From the NCBI GenBank assembly GCA_030834895.1, contig JAUQXA010000026.1, positions 1-64,000 of the forward strand: 64,000 nucleotides of DNA. Direction: 5' to 3'. A model generated the notes under the pieces. The model searched no databases and was not told the DNA's origin. It worked only from the letters and a program-made list of their open reading frames with translations. Within the stretch, counting starts at the first letter, position 1, and every line of letters starts with the position of its first letter. Position numbers and translations under genes: made by a program. This DNA is from Anaerolineales bacterium (GTDB lineage Bacteria; Chloroflexota; Anaerolineae; Anaerolineales; Villigracilaceae). Below are positions 32,435 to 40,828 of this stretch, piece after piece.

Positions 32435-33352
32435 ATGAAAAAACTATTTCCAATCCTTGCCGCTGTTGTATTGGTTGTATCTGCCTGCCAGCTTGGCAAA
32501 TCTGGTCCCGAGGCAATTGAGATCCCTAAAGCCAGTGCAACCTTGACGGCGGTGGCGCCTGGGCAGTCTGATCCCAACGCCAAGGCCGGTGACACTCGCA
32601 TATCTCCCGCCGACGGTATGATCGAGGTGTTCGTCCCGGCGGGTATATTCACCATGGGAGGTATCGACCCCCGTGCTGCTGAAAATGAAAAGCCTGTTCA
32701 CCAAGTCAATATGCCAGGATTCTGGATCGACAAGGTGGAGGTAACCAACGGTATGTATGCCCTGTGTGTCAATGCCGGGGCGTGCCGTTTACCACAGAAT
32801 TTCCGCTCAGATTCACGCGATAAGTATTACGGAGACTCACAATATAACGATTATCCTGTTGTCTATGTCACATGGTTGCAGGCAAAAACATATTGCGAAT
32901 GGGCTGGCCGCCGCCTCCCCACCGAAGCTGAATGGGAACGCGCTGCGCGCGGCGATGATACGCGCACCTATCCCTGGGGCGACCAAACTCCCGATACCTC
33001 CCGCGCAAATTTCGGCAACTTGGTCGGTGACACGGCCAGCGTGGGCAACAGCGCGGCCGGCATAAGCCCGTTTGGTGTGCTGGATATGTCCGGCAATGTG
33101 GCCGAGTGGACTAATGATATATTCTCCGATTCCTACTATACCAGCAGCATGTCGACCAATCCGCAGGGACCAGGCGGAAACAGCAATAACCGTGTTGTTC
33201 GCGGCGGCACCTACCAGGATGCGGAAGTGGATATCCGCGTCTCCAAGCGTTCATCAGTGCTTGGCTCTGATCCGAATGCAACAATCGACACAGTCGACTG
33301 GCTTGGAACGTTTTCTCCCAGGATCGGTTTTCGCTGCGCTTCAAACAACTAA
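32435..33352 (+). CDS. Formylglycine-generating enzyme-like (SUMF1) lipoprotein, copy 2
   Basis: The 305-residue lipoprotein (signal MKKLFPILAAVVLVVSAC) has AGGAGG 9 nt upstream. The FGE-like domain starts near residue 60. It shares with copy 1 the strings VEVTNGMYALCVNAGACRLP, YPVVYVTW, CEWAGRRLPTEAEWERAARG, VLDMSGNVAEW and VVRGGTYQDAEVD. As in copy 1 the catalytic Cys pair of sulfatase activators is not apparent. The two copies probably come from one duplication, with the regulator gene between them on the other strand. Confidence 0.85.
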   Translation: MKKLFPILAAVVLVVSACQLGKSGPEAIEIPKASATLTAVAPGQSDPNAKAGDTRISPADGMIEVFVPAGIFTMGGIDPRAAENEKPVHQVNMPGFWIDKVEVTNGMYALCVNAGACRLPQNFRSDSRDKYYGDSQYNDYPVVYVTWLQAKTYCEWAGRRLPTEAEWERAARGDDTRTYPWGDQTPDTSRANFGNLVGDTASVGNSAAGISPFGVLDMSGNVAEWTNDIFSDSYYTSSMSTNPQGPGGNSNNRVVRGGTYQDAEVDIRVSKRSSVLGSDPNATIDTVDWLGTFSPRIGFRCASNN

Positions 33353-33519
33353 AGAAATTGTTCGTTCACAGTGGTTCACAGGAAAACCTGTGGACCACTG
33401 TTGTTAGTTAATAGCCTAAATATGGCGTCAAATTCGATCTTCACCCAACCTGACAATTGCGGCAGAATCTTCCATGATCGAGTTTAGGTAGACAAATGAC
33501 CATTAATTTGGATGTGGCT

Positions 33520-35184
33520 CTATTTCCAAACAGGCCAAGGGACTGAGGGAGAGGAGATTTCCATCATCGTATGCAATAACTGCGAGTTATTGACCAGCAG
33601 AAGCAACACAAAGACCAGCAATACCATCTGGAACCAATGCTTGTCGGCCAGTTCGCGCCAGGCCAGCGCAAGGAAAAGCGTGATGGCATACGTCCAGTTT
33701 GAGGAGTAGAGGAAGGCATCCTTGCCGTATTGCATGTGCAGCGCAAAGAAAAACAACACGGTGAAGATAAAAGTCAGAAAATACCCGTTGTCTTGTTTGA
33801 AGATGTTTTTCAGGAAAAGCGCCACGCCAACCAACATCAAACCCACCCAAACACGCGCCAGCACATTACCGAGCGGCGTCTCATAGGTTGCAATTTGCAT
33901 CGGGTCCTTCTTGATGGCGGCGCGGAACATCCATACTTTTGCAAATGGCCAACCGTCCCGTATGATCAGCGGCTGCGGCGCGACAAAACTATGCAACGTC
34001 ATTGTCCGCGCCAGCAGGTTGGCGCGCTGGAGAGTGGGCGGAAACCGGTTATGATCCTCCCGCTCCAGGGGGGACAAATCCCAGAAGTAGGGTTGGGAAT
34101 TGGGGTATATCCAATTATTCAACAGAGACAACGGCACAACCAGCAGGCTGATAATGACGCCATAAATGATGATCTGTTTGATATTGCGCTTGACGAAGAA
34201 ATACGCAATAAATGTCTGCGCAATATTGGAAAATGTGATTCCAAAAGTAACCAATCCCGCCACAATCAACGCAGGCAACGGTTTGTCCTTAAGCAAAAGT
34301 ACAAGGAAGATCAGCGCAATTGCCGAAAGATAGATGTAACTTTCGATAATGGAAGCAAATGCCAGTTGAGTGGATGAAGCGCCAAACAGCGCAGCAATCA
34401 ACGAGGCATAGAGCGAATTTCCCGCTGAGTGCCTTACAAAATACCAAACGAGAAACACGCATAACGCACCGGTCAACGCATTTATTGTGAATGTGGCAAA
34501 AAGAGAGTCTCCCCTGAAGATAAAAGCTAAAACAGCGACCAGCGGACGAATGATGATAAGGATGAACGGGTGCGCCTGACGCCAGTAATAATCGCGGTAG
34601 TTTTCCGTGCCAAAACGCCAGCGATAGAGGTTGCCGTCCGCATCGAAGAACATGTCGTCGGCGTCGTAGGAGGGACGATTGAAAATGGAGGCAAAGATCA
34701 GATAGACTGTGAAGAAAAGCAGCGCAATCAGCAAACCGTTCAGGTTTTCATCCACAAACTTGAAGAAACGAGACTCCGTCCATTGTCCCCGCCGCGCGAT
34801 CATGAGTAACAAAACGGAAATCGGAAAAGCAGGCACCAATCCGATGACAAACGCCGGCCACGTCTGTTTGGAGAGATGGAAAACCCCCGCATCGAACAAG
34901 TTGGGAAACGGTTTTGCCATGACGTACATGGCAGGCGCAAAAACGAGCAATGCCGCAAACAGGATTATGGCGATGAGTGTATCTGCTGATTTCGAATAAA
35001 TTTCCCTGGTAATTTTTCCAATCAGATAATAAATAAATAACCCAACCAGCGCATGGATTGGAATAGTCCATAATACGATCGCAAGATAGGTTTGATAAAA
35101 GTTCTCCATGTAACCAACAAACAAATAGGAAAACAGAATGCCGAGCAGCCAGGCAATTAAGAGACGTTTATTCACAGATTGCAT
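33520..35184 (-). CDS. Polytopic membrane protein, GT-C glycosyltransferase-like
   Basis: ATG 35184 follows AAGGA and gives 554 residues with about 12 hydrophobic segments; upstream in-frame starts lack this site. A segment near residues 175-205 (FNRPSYDADDMFFDADGNLYRWRF) sits outside the membrane and is followed by RQAHPFILIIIRPL. This recalls GT-C transferases and their acidic first loop, although no DD/DE motif is certain. Members move sugars from polyprenyl phosphates to surface acceptors. It is a single gene. The 3' 160-nt gap toward the lipoprotein shows nothing notable. Confidence 0.65.
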   Translation of the reverse strand: MQSVNKRLLIAWLLGILFSYLFVGYMENFYQTYLAIVLWTIPIHALVGLFIYYLIGKITREIYSKSADTLIAIILFAALLVFAPAMYVMAKPFPNLFDAGVFHLSKQTWPAFVIGLVPAFPISVLLLMIARRGQWTESRFFKFVDENLNGLLIALLFFTVYLIFASIFNRPSYDADDMFFDADGNLYRWRFGTENYRDYYWRQAHPFILIIIRPLVAVLAFIFRGDSLFATFTINALTGALCVFLVWYFVRHSAGNSLYASLIAALFGASSTQLAFASIIESYIYLSAIALIFLVLLLKDKPLPALIVAGLVTFGITFSNIAQTFIAYFFVKRNIKQIIIYGVIISLLVVPLSLLNNWIYPNSQPYFWDLSPLEREDHNRFPPTLQRANLLARTMTLHSFVAPQPLIIRDGWPFAKVWMFRAAIKKDPMQIATYETPLGNVLARVWVGLMLVGVALFLKNIFKQDNGYFLTFIFTVLFFFALHMQYGKDAFLYSSNWTYAITLFLALAWRELADKHWFQMVLLVFVLLLLVNNSQLLHTMMEISSPSVPWPVWK

Positions 35185-35390
35185 GTATAAGTTCCTTGAT
35201 AAGCGAGCCAAGTCTACCACACGGGACATGGTGTAATAAGGTTCTGGAATTTGGTGTGTACGCAAAGGATGTCAGGGAAAGAGAGCCTCAGGTAAGATAG
35301 GAAGTGAACAGCAATCCAGCCTACCCGAGGCACAAGATGAAATATAACATTCTATTTGCGGAAGTAGTGGAAAAGGCAATAAGAGCGGTC

Positions 35391-35457
35391 TGGCTTTCTC
35401 AAAGTCTAATTTGTATCGCTCTAAGGGGGCGCGTTCGCCGCGACCGAAGAGTCTCTT
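35391..35457. repeat. Dispersed repeat, copy 2 (GCCGCGACCGAAGAGTCTCT)
   Basis: This copy is similar to 1406-1471 over about 66 nt. The 530-nt region around it (35266-35797) otherwise holds degraded sequence, including the IS630 remnant that follows. Confidence 0.55.
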
Positions 35458-35559
35458 TGCCGTCGTATAGACCATCACTGCACTGGCGTGCGGCGCACAC
35501 TGCCCTGAAGCAGGCAATCCGACCACTTCATTTAGGAAACAAGCCATAAGAAGTGTCCC

Positions 35560-35783
35560 AAATGCAGGCGGCCAGCAAAGCGACGGAGTGAAAGCCCTCG
35601 CTAATCGTCCAAAGAGCGGACATCCCTTGAAGGCGGATGACGAAGTACAGCCGGATTCTCGAAGAAGTGATTGAAAGGGAGCCGTCCGAATTTGACTATG
35701 ACTTCAATATCTGGATAGCGGAACAATTGAGCGCTCATTTAGAAAAAGTCACAGGGACCGCCTTGAACACCTTGGCTATTTAA
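35560..35783 (+). pseudogene. Remnant of an IS630-family transposase N-terminal region
   Basis: One frame reads SDGVKALANRPKSGHPLKAD. After a frameshift near 35645 a second frame reads YSRILEEVIEREPSEFDYDF and NIWIAEQLSAHLEKVTG, with a stop at 35781. The G-V-x-A-L-x-x-R-P-x-S-G-x-P box and the EPSEFxYDFNIW segment are typical of the helix-turn-helix part of IS630/Tc1-like transposases. The catalytic DDE region is absent. It is a decayed fragment with no visible terminal repeats. Confidence 0.65.
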
Positions 35784-35797
35784 GATATACTCACCCA

Positions 35798-36361
35798 GTG
35801 AGTAGAAACCGTTCAACAAGTCAACCACACAGTGGCACCCTCTCGCCTGAGTTGGCCCTGCTCGGCTTCCTTGTTTCAGGGCCAAGGCACGGCTATGACC
35901 TTCACCAAAGGTTTGTCACCGAACTCGGAAATGTCTGGCATCTGAGCCAGAGTCAGGCGTACGCAATCTTGAAACGGTTGGAAAACAGGGGTGATATTTC
36001 GGCGCGGCTTGTGGAACAGGATAAACTGCCCGCCCGTCAGATGCTGCGCGTCACCCCTGCGGGTCGCCAGCGCTTTATGGACTGGCTTGAAAACGGTTCG
36101 GGAAGCAATGCCCGCTCCATTCGGCTGGAATTTCTCACCCGACTGTATTTTTCAAATCTATACACCCCTGAAAATACCGCCAGAATCTACGCGGCACAAT
36201 GCGCTGAAATCGAAAGAAACATTCAGCGCATTGCCGATTTAACCGTCCACCTGCCTTCCGAACAAGTCTACAACCGGCTCAGCATCGATCTGCGTCTCCG
36301 TCAGATGAAACTCATCCGCGATTGGATGGTGGAGATAAAAAGCCAGTTCCATATCCCATGA
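35798..36361 (+). CDS. PadR-family transcriptional regulator
   Basis: GTG 35798 gives 187 residues. The PadR winged helix is clear at about 15-95: LALLGFLVSGPRHGYDLHQRF, then LSQSQAYAILKRLENRGDI and RVTPAGRQRFMDWL. The C-terminal helices would form the dimer. The stop overlaps the modA start by 4 nt (ATGA), so it is translated together with modA-modB. It may control molybdate uptake in place of ModE; no MOP-type molybdate-binding domain is present. Confidence 0.85.
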   Translation: MSRNRSTSQPHSGTLSPELALLGFLVSGPRHGYDLHQRFVTELGNVWHLSQSQAYAILKRLENRGDISARLVEQDKLPARQMLRVTPAGRQRFMDWLENGSGSNARSIRLEFLTRLYFSNLYTPENTARIYAAQCAEIERNIQRIADLTVHLPSEQVYNRLSIDLRLRQMKLIRDWMVEIKSQFHIP

Positions 36362-37161
36362 AACGAAACTGCGTCTTGATTCTTTTTTTCGTTCTTTTTT
36401 TGACCGCCTGCAGCGCGACAACTCAACCGACAGTTGGCTCCACCGAAATATCTTCCCGCATGCTGACGGTTTTCGCCGCCACCTCGCTGACCGAGGCCTT
36501 CACCGAGATCGGCAGGGCGTTCGAAGCCGACCATCCCGGCGTTTCAATCGTGTTCAATTTTGCAAACGCGCAGGCATTGCGCACACAAATCGAGGAGGGC
36601 GCTTCGGCTGACGTGTTTGCATCCGCCAACACAAAAGAAATGGATGCCCTTGTCGCCAACGGTCTTGTTGGTAAGAATGTCCCGCAAATTTTCCTCACCA
36701 ACAAACTGGTTGTGATCCTGCCTGCGGATAATCCCGCCGCGCTCGAAAAACTGGAAGACCTTGGCACACCCGGCATCAAATTGGTGCTGGCCGCCGAAGA
36801 GGTTCCCGTCGGCGAATACGCCCGTCAGTCATTTGAGCAAATGAATGCTTCATTTGGTGCTGACTTCAAAGACAAAGCACTGGCAAATGTTGTCTCCAAT
36901 GAAGATAACGTCAAACAAGTGGTGGCCAAAATCCAACTCGGTGAAGCGGATGCGGGTATTGTGTACACCTCCGATGGGGTTGCCGCTCCCGAATTGAAGA
37001 CCATCGAAATCCCCGCCGGTTTGAATATCATTGCTAAATATCCCATCGCGCCGCTGGTCAAATCCGAGAACGCCGACCTTGCCGCGCAGTTCGTCGAGTA
37101 TGTTCTTTCAATAGAATCACAAGGGACTCTGCAAAAATGGGGCTTTGGTCCGATTCCGTAA
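36358..37161 (+). CDS. modA: Molybdate/tungstate ABC transporter substrate-binding lipoprotein
   Basis: The 267-residue product has a lipoprotein signal (MKRNCVLILFFVLFLTAC). The mature part follows ModA closely: LTVFAATSLTEAFTEIGRAF, the FNFANAQALRTQIEEGASAD box, VGEYARQSFEQM and SNEDNVKQVVAKIQLGEADA. The serines and the Tyr-type contacts around AATSL and DAGIVYTSD would bind the oxyanion. Molybdate versus tungstate cannot be decided. The end overlaps modB by 25 nt. Confidence 0.92.
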   Translation: MKRNCVLILFFVLFLTACSATTQPTVGSTEISSRMLTVFAATSLTEAFTEIGRAFEADHPGVSIVFNFANAQALRTQIEEGASADVFASANTKEMDALVANGLVGKNVPQIFLTNKLVVILPADNPAALEKLEDLGTPGIKLVLAAEEVPVGEYARQSFEQMNASFGADFKDKALANVVSNEDNVKQVVAKIQLGEADAGIVYTSDGVAAPELKTIEIPAGLNIIAKYPIAPLVKSENADLAAQFVEYVLSIESQGTLQKWGFGPIP

Positions 37162-38027
37162 CCGCTGTCAAGGAAAAGTCGCGGGGAGTCTCCCATGACC
37201 TTTTATCTTTCATGACCAAAATACGAGGATTCGTTCACCGGCTTTTCGATGAAGGATATTCAAAGTGGATATTCATCATCCCGGGCGGGATTTTACTCGC
37301 CCTTTTCGTGCTCCCGCTTGTGGCGTTGATTTTACGCTCGTTTAACTCACACTTTTTTGACAATGCCTTTTCAGAGCAGGCGTTTCACGCACTTAACCTA
37401 AGTCTCATCACAAGTACAATTACCACGTTGATTGCGGCCGTGTTCGGCACGCCGCTGGCATATATGCTGGCGCGTTGGAAGATCAAGCATAAGTCATGGC
37501 TGGAGTTGATCCTCGACCTGCCGATTGTATTGCCGCCTTCCGTAGCGGGACTGGCGTTGCTGGTCGCCTTCGGGCGCAGAGGATTGTTTGGCTCGGCGTT
37601 GAATATTCTGGGAATCAGCCTGCCCTTCACCACGGCAGCGGTCATCCTTGCCCAAACCTTTGTCGCCGCGCCGCTGTACGTGAGGTCGGCGCGAGTCGGT
37701 TTTTCACAGATCGACCAGCAACTCGAGGAAGCCGCCCACGTGGAAGGGGCAAATCAATGGCAATTGTTCTATGACGTCATCATCCCGTTAACCGGTCGCA
37801 CTCTTGCCAGTGGGGCCATCCTGACCTGGACTCGGGCACTGGGTGAATTCGGCGCGACCATTTTATTTGCAGGGAATCTCGAAGGTGTAACCCAAACCAT
37901 GCCCATGGCAATTTATCTTGGGTTTGAGCGCAACCTCGGTGTGGCGCTGGCTTTGTCCGTAGTCTTGATTTTTGTGTCGGTAATCCTGCTAAGAGTCACA
38001 AAGAAATTGGAGAAGCACGAAGATTGA
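37137..38027 (+). CDS. modB: Molybdate ABC transporter permease
   Basis: From ATG 37137 the product is 296 residues; an in-frame ATG at 37212 would give 271, closer to the usual ModB size. Six membrane segments are visible. The EAA loop that contacts the ATPase reads LEEAAHVEGANQWQLFYDVI. ALGEFGATILFAGN is a typical ModB end segment. No modC ATPase gene follows, since rpsF begins after 150 nt. The ATPase must come from another locus or a shared component. Confidence 0.92.
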   Translation: MGLWSDSVTAVKEKSRGVSHDLLSFMTKIRGFVHRLFDEGYSKWIFIIPGGILLALFVLPLVALILRSFNSHFFDNAFSEQAFHALNLSLITSTITTLIAAVFGTPLAYMLARWKIKHKSWLELILDLPIVLPPSVAGLALLVAFGRRGLFGSALNILGISLPFTTAAVILAQTFVAAPLYVRSARVGFSQIDQQLEEAAHVEGANQWQLFYDVIIPLTGRTLASGAILTWTRALGEFGATILFAGNLEGVTQTMPMAIYLGFERNLGVALALSVVLIFVSVILLRVTKKLEKHED

Positions 38028-38068
38028 TTAACTCTGGGGCAGGTGCTCCATCCAAACACCAATTTTTG

Positions 38069-38177
38069 TGGTAAACTTGCGCCCGCTCGATCAGGTACGT
38101 CTTAATCCAACGTGCCTTTCCGTTCCCGGCAAACCCACGGTTTGAACAGGAACAAACCCATGGAAAGGAGGTTTTCC
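38069..38177 (+). promoter_or_regulatory. rpsF promoter and structured leader
   Basis: A TGGTAAACT -10-like word lies at 38069-38077. Downstream, GGTACGT (38094-38100) pairs with ACGTGCC (38110-38116). GGTTTG (38139-38144) can pair with CAAACC either upstream (38130-38135) or downstream (38153-38158). The Shine-Dalgarno GGAGG (38167-38171) sits in the loop of GGAAA/TTTTCC. This layout is suitable for feedback by S6:S18, but the known motif could not be matched with certainty. Confidence 0.45.
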
Positions 38178-38179
38178 CT

Positions 38180-38464
38180 ATGCGTAAGTACGAATTAGTC
38201 TGTGTGTTCCAGCCCGACCTGGATGAAACCGCTTTTAACGGTCTGCTCGAAAAGGTCAAGGGTTGGATCAGCGAATCAGGCGGAAGCGTTGACAAGGTTG
38301 ATGTCTGGGGCCGGCGCAAGATGGCCTACATCATCAAGAAGCAGCGCGAAGGTCAGTACGTTTTGCTGAATGTGACCATGAATCCCGCCACGACCGCCGA
38401 CCTGGAACGCAATCTGCGCTACCAGGAACCAATCATTCGCCACATGCTTTCTGTTGCCGCCTAG
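38180..38464 (+). CDS. rpsF: 30S ribosomal protein bS6
   Basis: The 94-residue protein matches bS6 over its full length (MRKYELVCVFQPDLDE, GGSVDKVDVWGRRKMAYIIK, EPIIRHMLSV). bS6 binds 16S rRNA in the platform together with bS18. It is the first gene of the rpsF-ssb-rpsR operon. GGAGG lies 8 nt before the start. Confidence 0.97.
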   Translation: MRKYELVCVFQPDLDETAFNGLLEKVKGWISESGGSVDKVDVWGRRKMAYIIKKQREGQYVLLNVTMNPATTADLERNLRYQEPIIRHMLSVAA

Positions 38465-38505
38465 TCTGTTTTGCATTGTCTGGTCATTTACCAAGGAGAT
38501 CTATT

Positions 38506-38925
38506 ATGAGCCGAGGTCTTAATAAAGTACAGATCATTGGACATCTCGGAAAAGACCCCGAGATGCGCTACACCCCTTCAGGGAAACCAGTTACCACATT
38601 TACCGTGGCGGTTGGACGTTCATGGAACAGCGCGGATGGCGAACGTCACAACGAAACCGAATGGTTCAATGTGGTGGTCTGGGGCAACCTCGCGGAGATC
38701 TGCAAACAGTATCTCGTGAAAGGACAACAGGTCTACATTGAAGGACGCCTGCAGACCCGTCGCTGGGATGGCAAGGAAGGACAGAAGCATACCAGCGTGG
38801 AAATCGTGGCAAGCGAGATGATGATGCTGGGTGACCGGCGCGATGCAACCGACAATCACCAGGAAGTTGATTCCACCTCCGCCGAGAATGGCTCAGCCAT
38901 GGCGGAAGACGAATTCCCGTTCTAG
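38506..38925 (+). CDS. ssb: Single-stranded DNA-binding protein
   Basis: ATG 38506 with AAGGAG upstream gives 139 residues. The OB fold covers about 1-105 (LNKVQIIGHLGKDPEMRYTP, TEWFNVVVWGNLAEICKQYL, GQQVYIEGRLQTRRW). A flexible acidic tail follows and ends DEFPF, the tip that recruits replication and repair proteins. The position between rpsF and rpsR is the conserved bacterial order. An in-frame start 10 codons earlier lacks a good ribosome site. Confidence 0.97.
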   Translation: MSRGLNKVQIIGHLGKDPEMRYTPSGKPVTTFTVAVGRSWNSADGERHNETEWFNVVVWGNLAEICKQYLVKGQQVYIEGRLQTRRWDGKEGQKHTSVEIVASEMMMLGDRRDATDNHQEVDSTSAENGSAMAEDEFPF

Positions 38926-38941
38926 TTTTTTGGAGTAAATC

Positions 38942-39232
38942 ATGAGTGAAGAACGTAACTACTCGGGCGGCGGCGAAACCGGCAGCGGTGACCGCAGATT
39001 TTTTGCCAAGCCCAAGTTTTGTCAATTTTGCGCCGACAAGGCCCTGGTCATCGACTATAAAAAGACCGACCTATTGCGCAAGTATGTAACTGAAGAAGGA
39101 AAAATCCGCCCGCGCCGACAAACCGGCGCCTGCGCCAAACACCAGCGTGTGGTGGCGGCAGCTGTCAAACAGGCCCGCCATGTGGCACTTCTGCCATTCA
39201 GCGGCAGGTCGCTGGACGACGGGCGTTCCTAA
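38942..39232 (+). CDS. rpsR: 30S ribosomal protein bS18 (zinc-binding form)
   Basis: The 96-residue protein has the bS18 core ([51 protein letters not shown]). CxxC and CxxH pairs indicate the zinc-containing version. A Gly/Ser-rich N-terminal extension precedes it. It partners bS6 on the ribosome platform. rplI, which often follows, is not present; a hairpin at 39248 ends the unit. Confidence 0.96.
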   Translation: MSEERNYSGGGETGSGDRRFFAKPKFCQFCADKALVIDYKKTDLLRKYVTEEGKIRPRRQTGACAKHQRVVAAAVKQARHVALLPFSGRSLDDGRS

Positions 39233-39247
39233 TCGCCGAAGCAACCT

Positions 39248-39276
39248 CGGGGCATGGGAACCAATCCCATGCCCCG
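39248..39276 (+). terminator. Hairpin after rpsR
   Basis: CGGGGCATGGGA pairs with TCCCATGCCCCG around a 5-nt loop. Only AAATTGTG follows, so termination efficiency is uncertain. Confidence 0.6.
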
Positions 39277-39306
39277 AAATTGTGTTAATGCAAAAGGAGC
39301 AAGAAA

Positions 39307-40647
39307 ATGACCATTGAACCAGGCGGAAAGCCTGTTTATCATAAAAAACACATTGCGCGCCTCGAACGTGAAAGGCGTCAGAGCCGCATTATCATGTATG
39401 TCTTCATCGGCATTGTGGTGACTGTCGCGCTTTTGCTTGGCTACGGGCTTTTCGACATGAAATACCTGCAGCTTCAGAAACCCGTTGCCAAAGTCGGGGA
39501 TGCTGAAATTCTTGTCAAAGAGTTCGAGCCGCGTGTGCGCATGCAGCGCCAGCAATTACTCTCGCAGTACGGCATGTACCAACAATATGGGCAGCTCTTT
39601 GGTATGGACGTGCAGAACCAGTTGACACAGATCGAATCCCAGCTTAACGCGCCGGAGACAATCGGACAGTCCGTGCTGGATCAGATGATCAACGAGCAGT
39701 TGGTCCGTCTCGAAGCAAAGAAGCGCGGCATAACTGTCAGCGAGGAGGAACTTACCAAAGCGCAACAGGATGCGTTCGGGTATTATCCAAACGGAACCCC
39801 GACAGCAGCGCCCACCGCGACAGAATTCACCACGCCCGAAGTCCCCGCAGACGCGTTTGCATTGGTGACGATGACTCCCATTCCATCTGCAACAACCACA
39901 ATCGAAGCGACACCCACCGCCACACTTATGCCTGAAGCCACAGCGACTGCGGGTCCCACCTCCACGCCCCTGCCGACATCCACTCCTTATACAAAGGAAG
40001 GCTTTGAAAAGGAATTCAAAGATTCCGAGGATTCATTCGTGAAACTTGGACTCAGCGAAAAGGATTACTTGGGGCTTTTTGAGTACCAATTACTGCAAGA
40101 AAAGGTTCAGGAGGCGATCACCGCCGACATTCCCCGCACAGAAACGCAGGTCTGGGCGCGTCACATCCTTGTCGCCGATGAAGCCATCGCCCAGGTTATC
40201 ATCGATAAACTAAAGGCGGGTGAAGACTTTGCGAAGTTGGCACAAGAGTCTTCGACGGATACTGGTTCCGCGGCCAACGGTGGCGATTTGGGTTGGTTCG
40301 GAAAGGGCGCGATGGTTCCTGAGTTTGAGGCCGCCGCCTTCGCGTTGGAAAAGACAGGCGATTACACCACCACGCCTGTTAAGAGCCAGTTCGGTTATCA
40401 CATCATCCAGTTGATCGCCAAACAGGAACGTCCGCTCACTGCGGATCAGTACGCGACCGCGAAGAGTCAGGCATTCTCAGATTGGCTGACCAAAGCCCGC
40501 GAGGAATACGGAGTGGAAACCTTCGACATCTGGAAGGAACACGTCCCCACCGAGCCGAACTTCATCACCGCCGCGACCGAGGCGGCGAATGCCCAAAATA
40601 CAGCGATTGCCGAAGAAGCCAAGGCAACCGCAACACCAGCGCCATAA
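39307..40647 (+). CDS. Membrane-anchored parvulin-type peptidyl-prolyl isomerase
   Basis: The 446-residue protein has a basic N-terminus and one membrane segment (IIMYVFIGIVVTVALLLGYG). A SurA/PrsA-like chaperone region follows (about 60-160). A Thr/Pro-rich insert sits near 165-230. The parvulin domain lies at about 277-370: ARHILVADEAIAQVIIDKLK, then GGDLGWFGKGAMVPEFEAAAF and SQFGYHIIQL. It would assist folding of exported proteins outside the membrane. The C-terminal tail is Ala/Thr rich. A strong terminator follows. Confidence 0.9.
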   Translation: MTIEPGGKPVYHKKHIARLERERRQSRIIMYVFIGIVVTVALLLGYGLFDMKYLQLQKPVAKVGDAEILVKEFEPRVRMQRQQLLSQYGMYQQYGQLFGMDVQNQLTQIESQLNAPETIGQSVLDQMINEQLVRLEAKKRGITVSEEELTKAQQDAFGYYPNGTPTAAPTATEFTTPEVPADAFALVTMTPIPSATTTIEATPTATLMPEATATAGPTSTPLPTSTPYTKEGFEKEFKDSEDSFVKLGLSEKDYLGLFEYQLLQEKVQEAITADIPRTETQVWARHILVADEAIAQVIIDKLKAGEDFAKLAQESSTDTGSAANGGDLGWFGKGAMVPEFEAAAFALEKTGDYTTTPVKSQFGYHIIQLIAKQERPLTADQYATAKSQAFSDWLTKAREEYGVETFDIWKEHVPTEPNFITAATEAANAQNTAIAEEAKATATPAP

Positions 40648-40720
40648 ATGCAAGGATGAGGAATGAATGATGAAGGATAAATGAAAGACAAATCCTAAAA
40701 TCATCTCCATATTCCGAAAC

Positions 40721-40754
40721 AAAAACGCCCATCTCAAATTGATTTGGGCGTTTT
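40721..40754. terminator. Rho-independent terminator
   Basis: AAAACGCCCA and TGGGCGTTTT form the stem, with A- and T-rich ends, so it can serve both the parvulin gene and the converging smc gene. Upstream, 40650-40690 consists of short GGATGAAGG-type words seen also inside mfd. Confidence 0.85.
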
Positions 40755-40828
40755 ACTTTTCACCTCTTACATATTCCCCTTTCTTTTTCATCCTTCAGCC
40801 TTCCCGCGAAGCGTTCATCCTTTGCATC

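Noticed and set aside
35304..35549. Small gene upstream of the IS630 remnant
   Set aside because: Most of its length is the dispersed GACCGAAGAGTCTCT repeat, and the start lacks a ribosome site.
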